Positions 59,666-64,000 of a stretch of 64,000 bases of DNA are shown here, one piece after another. This DNA comes from Hofstenia miamia (lineage: Eukaryota; Xenacoelomorpha; Acoela; Hofsteniidae). Each line of letters opens with the position of its first letter. The stretch's first letter is position 1. The translations under genes were made by a program, and so were the position numbers. The notes beneath the pieces were generated by a model. That model ran no database searches, was not told where the DNA came from, and saw nothing but the letters and a program-made list of their open reading frames with translations. Location: the NCBI GenBank assembly GCA_900660155.1, contig CABFPE010000079.1, positions 1,553,022 through 1,617,021 of the forward strand. Direction: 5' to 3'.

Positions 59666-60859
59666 AGAATATTTGGTATGGGAAATTTCATGTTAAATGT
59701 TAAATATCTCTATTGTTTTTAGATGTGCCATATTATAATAACACCATAGTCTATCATATTTGAAATTTCTAAAAAAATTTATCAAAGAACTTTTAATTCC
59801 TATTGATTAGCTTTTTAGCGGAAATTTTTTTAAGATCTTTTAAATTAATCAATTGAAATTTAAATTAAACTTCTTTGAAATTTTTGAATAAAATTTTTTT
59901 TGTAAAAATTTCAAATTTATGCTAATTGTTTTTTTTAATGAAAATTAACTCTTCTACGGTGATTTTTTCCAAATAATGCTTTGTTTTCAACACATAATGC
60001 TCATTAGTAATAACAATATACTTAGAACCGAGGACGTCTGAATTATTTACATAAGTATGTAAATAATTCAGAAGTCCTTTCTTAGAACATGCTTATGTAT
60101 TTTACATTTAAATAGCAAATAAGTTGTTTTCAGCTTTCAATTACATCTGTCATATGTTGCTTTGTTTTTGTTGTGAATTTCTCCTTTATTTAACTGTTCA
60201 TTTTTTTAAAATTGACATTAACTTATATTTGCATATATATATGATGCACTCTGCACAATTAAATTAAGTACACATGCGTATATACAAATATGTAGAATCT
60301 ACAACTAGGCCATATTTTCCAAAATATAAAAACAATTAAAACAAAATGTTTTCAAATGAAAAATACAATTAAGAACTAATATAATGCATTACTTCCCCAT
60401 GAATTCAGTCTCTTAGTGGTATTTTTTGTTCAATAAGTTTTGTTTGAAACAGTTTTTGAAATTTGGGAAAGGATTCAGCGGTTCTTATACCCTTGGGGAG
60501 TTTAATCAATGTAGAGATTGTTAAACTCTATATGAATGTTTCCCGGACGAATGACTGGATTAATGTTTCAAAGAACATTTATTTGTTCTTAAATTAATAG
60601 TGAATTTGTTGGTTATTACATTTTGTGTGCTTAGTATTTTCATTTGTTTGGATAAGTCTGTCAACCTTCGATTCTATATTGCATGTAATATTTTGGTGCC
60701 AATGCTTTGAAACGTTTCAGGTTATAATTGCTTTGTAGTTGTTTACTGCTAAACATTACTGGAATTAATATTTTAAAACTTTATTTATTCACTCTTCTTG
60801 TGATAATTGTATTCCATTAAAGAATACACAGGCACAACTGCATAGGCTAGTTTACTATC
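59666..60859. other. Non-coding stretch with one hairpin
   Basis: No gene recognised. It includes the hairpin at 60032-60077. Confidence 0.45.
60032..60077. repeat. Hairpin-forming inverted repeat
   Basis: GGACGTCTGAATTATTTACA is followed, after a very short spacer, by TGTAAATAATTCAGAAGTCC: 20-base arms with one mismatch. A looser pairing continues outward (TTAGAAC and CTTAGAAC variants). Confidence 0.85.
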
Positions 60860-61085
60860 AGGATCGGAAACGGGTCTCTTTTTTGAGCCACCACTCGGCC
60901 AGTTTAATAATGACCAGCAACCCGATTCGAAACTTCTAACACCGATTCGTGAACCTACTCATTAAAAAACTTTGCTAGCATAATGTGCACAAACATTTTT
61001 TAACATAAAATTATCACTAAAAACAAAAAATCAACAAAAATATAAAATAATGTTTTTCCTTAAATCTGTTAGCGTTCTTCCACCA
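60860..61085. repeat. Dispersed repeat, second copy of 39110-39368
   Basis: Shares the GC-rich opening, a GCTAG block, CAAAAAATCAACAAAAAT and the end TTAAATCTGTTAGCGT then CTTC with the copy at 39110. It was not interrupted here, so it marks the original structure around the Tc1 insertion site. Confidence 0.6.
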
Positions 61086-64000
61086 TTACGACAATAGATG
61101 ACCTGTAAAAAATTTATACATTTAAGTTAACAGCTAGTGAAAAACTGTGAATTTCGATTAATATTGTGTGTCCTTCAATTTATCTATATGATAAAATTGT
61201 TTCAAAATTTAGCAAAAATTTGAAGTTCCCTAGATCTTGAAATCCTAGTTTCTAAGAAAATATAAAAATAAGAGAAAATTATTCCAAGTGATAATGCGAT
61301 TATCGAACTATATTTAAGAATCTTAATGGTTTTCCTAAGCAGTATTTGGTAGGAGACAAAGATGTTTAAATGTGGATAAAAATGGATCCCCATACCAGAT
61401 CCACTTACCATTACCACTTTTTAGAAGGCACATATACATTAAAATTTATTTACTAAAAAGTTTCATGAATTTTTTTGAAAGTGTACCCAACTGAATTTCT
61501 TGAATTTATAATACATAGTACTTTGTGGATTTTAATATATTAAATCATTATTTGAATTTTAAAATGCCAAGAATATTGGAATAGAATAGCAAATTTTTTG
61601 TTTATTTTTATAAGTAGATCAGAGCAATCCTTAAAGCTTTTTTAATAAGAATTGAAAAGCTTTGAAGTTGCATAAAAATATTTAAAACTTATTTAAGAAT
61701 ACTTAAATATTTCAAATAATTTTCTACTCGGGTTGTTATTAAATACATGTATATGGTGAAAATTCTAAAGTTCAATTTCTTTAGCACATTTAGTTGTATT
61801 AATTATATATTAATCTAGCCCTTTTCAGTTGTTTAAGATGGACGTCTGAATAGCTTTGTAATTTTTTCCTGAAAAGAAAGAAAGCTGGACCTCCTCTAAA
61901 TACGAGATTGACTTAAAAACATAAAGTTATTAAAAGTGCTTCCCTTAAATATGTGTCAGTAATTTTGTTTATTGTGTCAAATTCCATAAACAAAATCATT
62001 GCACACACAATTGATGATATTTTGTTGAATTTCAAACAGCAGCTACATATCACATATAAATCTTCATAACTTTCTTTACAGAAATTTCATAATTTACAAA
62101 GAATGCAAATAAATTTTTCATTCACATTCTTTATTACATAAACACGAATTGCGAATAATTTTGATTGGAATTTTGGCAGAATTCCTTAGATATTTTTATG
62201 ATTAGCTCATGAGAAATTATACCAACTTGTTTATGCAGAGTTTATTTTATTTTTAAAGTTTGTCATAAATTTAATTGTTTACTATATTTATTTGAGAGTC
62301 ATTTTGTTTAATTATATTTAATATAATTATTGAAATATGATGTAGTTCTAAATATTTAACAAAACTGAGTACATTAATTCTATATTATATTTTTACTAAA
62401 AAATTCAGTCTCACAACAAATATAACATAACATAAATTCAGCAATGGGATCTGTATCATCAATCGAATTTATCAAGATGGACTGAGCCCTGAATGAGCAA
62501 ACCCTTCTGTTCATTCATGAAAACAAGAATTGTGTATTGATCGGCAAAGAATATCCATATTAAAATGGTTTCTATAATCAATATTAATACAGCCAATGCA
62601 TTATTTCAATGATTCAATTTAAAGAAAAATAAAGTGGATCCGTAGCTAGTAACTCCTAAGCAAAAAAGGCATAGAGTTCACCAAATTTTTCAGTGAATAT
62701 TTCAAATCAATAAAGGAAATTGTATATGAATAATACGGTTATCACAGTTTCATAGTAACTTAAATGTATAATGCAAAATTCATTTTTGCATAATTTGTGG
62801 TCCCAGAGTGTTGAAAAGGATTTGATAAATTTATAATTTTTTTTACATAGCTAAGAAGATCATAGTTGAGAGGATAACTGGAGCATCAAATTCGTGAGTT
62901 TATTTTGGATTATACTAACAAAACGTCAATTGCACTTGAATCATCGAGGAAAATCTTGAATTTGAAGATTGATATTGATGCTTAAATATATTTTACTTGT
63001 TCTAAGTCATAGTAAAATATTGTATCTAAGAGCTTCACATAAGAGAAGTTATTAAATTTCAAAGTGAACCAAACTAATTTTCCAGTGATATCACATTTGG
63101 AAAATTAAGCCTCTTTCCTCATTAAATACTTTTAAATTCTAATATACATTCAGTGTGCAAAATTTCAATATAGTAATTTTCGATTATGTACTCTATCTTA
63201 AGGAGTTCAATTCTATTAAAAAATAATAGAATTATAACCAATTTCTGTTTTCTGTCGATATGATCTCCCGTAATTGGAGTAAGTGATTATGTATTTCTTC
63301 TTGAAAACTTTTTGCATTTACCACTATAATTGAATAAACGAGTGCAAGCAAACAGCCCAGGGACTGTTTATGTATTTAAGATATTCAAAATTATTTGCTT
63401 TGATTATTTGCTTGACATTTAAGCATAATTTCTTAGCTGTAATTGTAAATTCCAAAAAACACTGAAAATGTACCATCCTGTGCTCTATTATGCACTTTTG
63501 TAGCATGTTTTTTCATTTATATTTGATATCAATTTCCAGCTGTTGATTGAGTAGGATGTGCTGTATATCGTACAATCTTGTAAATTTGAGCTGAAGTAAT
63601 TTGCAATGTCATTACTCTTATGTAGCAGCAAACTTCATCCAATGTAGTTGAAACTTGGATACATGCAAGTCGAGAATCTTGGAATTTGCTTAAAACTGTT
63701 CGTGTACCGTCAAAGGCATCAAGATATCGATTAACTTAAATGAAAATTCGTGCAGCATTAGAGGAAGTTAGCAACAAAATCTGCATTAGTGCAATAGCTG
63801 ACTTAGCTCCTCGCGTCAGACTCTAATTGCAGTAGAGGGGACCACACATCGAACTTTGAAATAAATTAATACTTTTTGCAAAAATGTTTTTAAATGAAGG
63901 GTTTTCAACAATTTTTTCAATCTTTTTGTTCTTTTGTCAGGATCGATATTTCTTGAATACGTATTATTTTGTTGAATGAATCGAATGGTATATCTATGTT
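61086..64000. other. Non-coding stretch to window end
   Basis: AT-rich. The frames at 61202-61417 and 63324-63506 (minus) are unrecognised. No repeats or RNA genes were seen. Confidence 0.5.

Noticed and set aside
1-64000. CRISPR arrays, operons, ribosome binding sites, rRNA genes
   Set aside because: Nothing of the kind was seen. The genome is eukaryotic and the repeats are microsatellites and transposon ends.

Overview
The window is strongly AT-rich, gene-poor eukaryotic DNA. Metazoan content (a Cys-loop anion-channel gene, a RING protein, an IER2/IER5-like gene, Tc1/mariner, hAT-like, LINE, Penelope-like and copia-type elements) points to an animal, most likely an invertebrate. I cannot name the species. 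(TA)n microsatellites recur every few kilobases, and several sequence gaps or single Ns lie in or beside them.

Only three host genes are well supported, and each reads as one uninterrupted coding block on the + strand: a GABA-A-type ligand-gated anion channel subunit (4065-5270), a RING-finger protein with an unrecognised C-terminal half (12962-14152), and a small intronless IER2/IER5-like immediate-early gene (41497-41931). They have no evident functional link. A possible isolated minus-strand exon lies at 58019-58234.

Region by region. 1-3.4 kb: a 569-bp tandem duplication split by a single N, then a 1.56-kb block (decayed Tc1 transposase plus a Penelope-type GIY-YIG fragment) that recurs almost identically at 22.1-23.7 kb. 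4-5.3 kb: the channel gene. 6.9-7.3 kb: a long-TIR miniature element. 10.4-11.2 kb: a 5'-truncated LINE. 13-14.2 kb: the RING gene. 14.8-15.1 kb: a short element rich in GAGCC motifs. 17.2-20.6 kb: a copia-type fossil and a separate gypsy-type gag scrap. 22-24.3 kb: gap, second copy of the duplication, and a TIR element embedded in TA repeats. 28-34.6 kb: four or more short TIR elements. 37.8-40.7 kb: an internally deleted mariner relic and a nearly whole 1.29-kb Tc1 element (DD34E) inserted into an older dispersed repeat. 41.5 kb: the IER-like gene. 42-64 kb: mostly non-coding, with a GC-elevated island at 49.5-50.4 kb, a gapped TA tract at 52.2 kb and a GAGTCGAG-rich cluster at 57.2-57.5 kb.

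The candidate for something little described is a set of short inverted-repeat elements that sit inside (TA)n tracts at both ends and share AGCGCC/GCGCTAAGT-type motifs (23709-24281, 28766-29060, 52057-52206, perhaps the hairpin near 21938-21990). All calls are by eye from sequence and translation; no database or alignment program was used.
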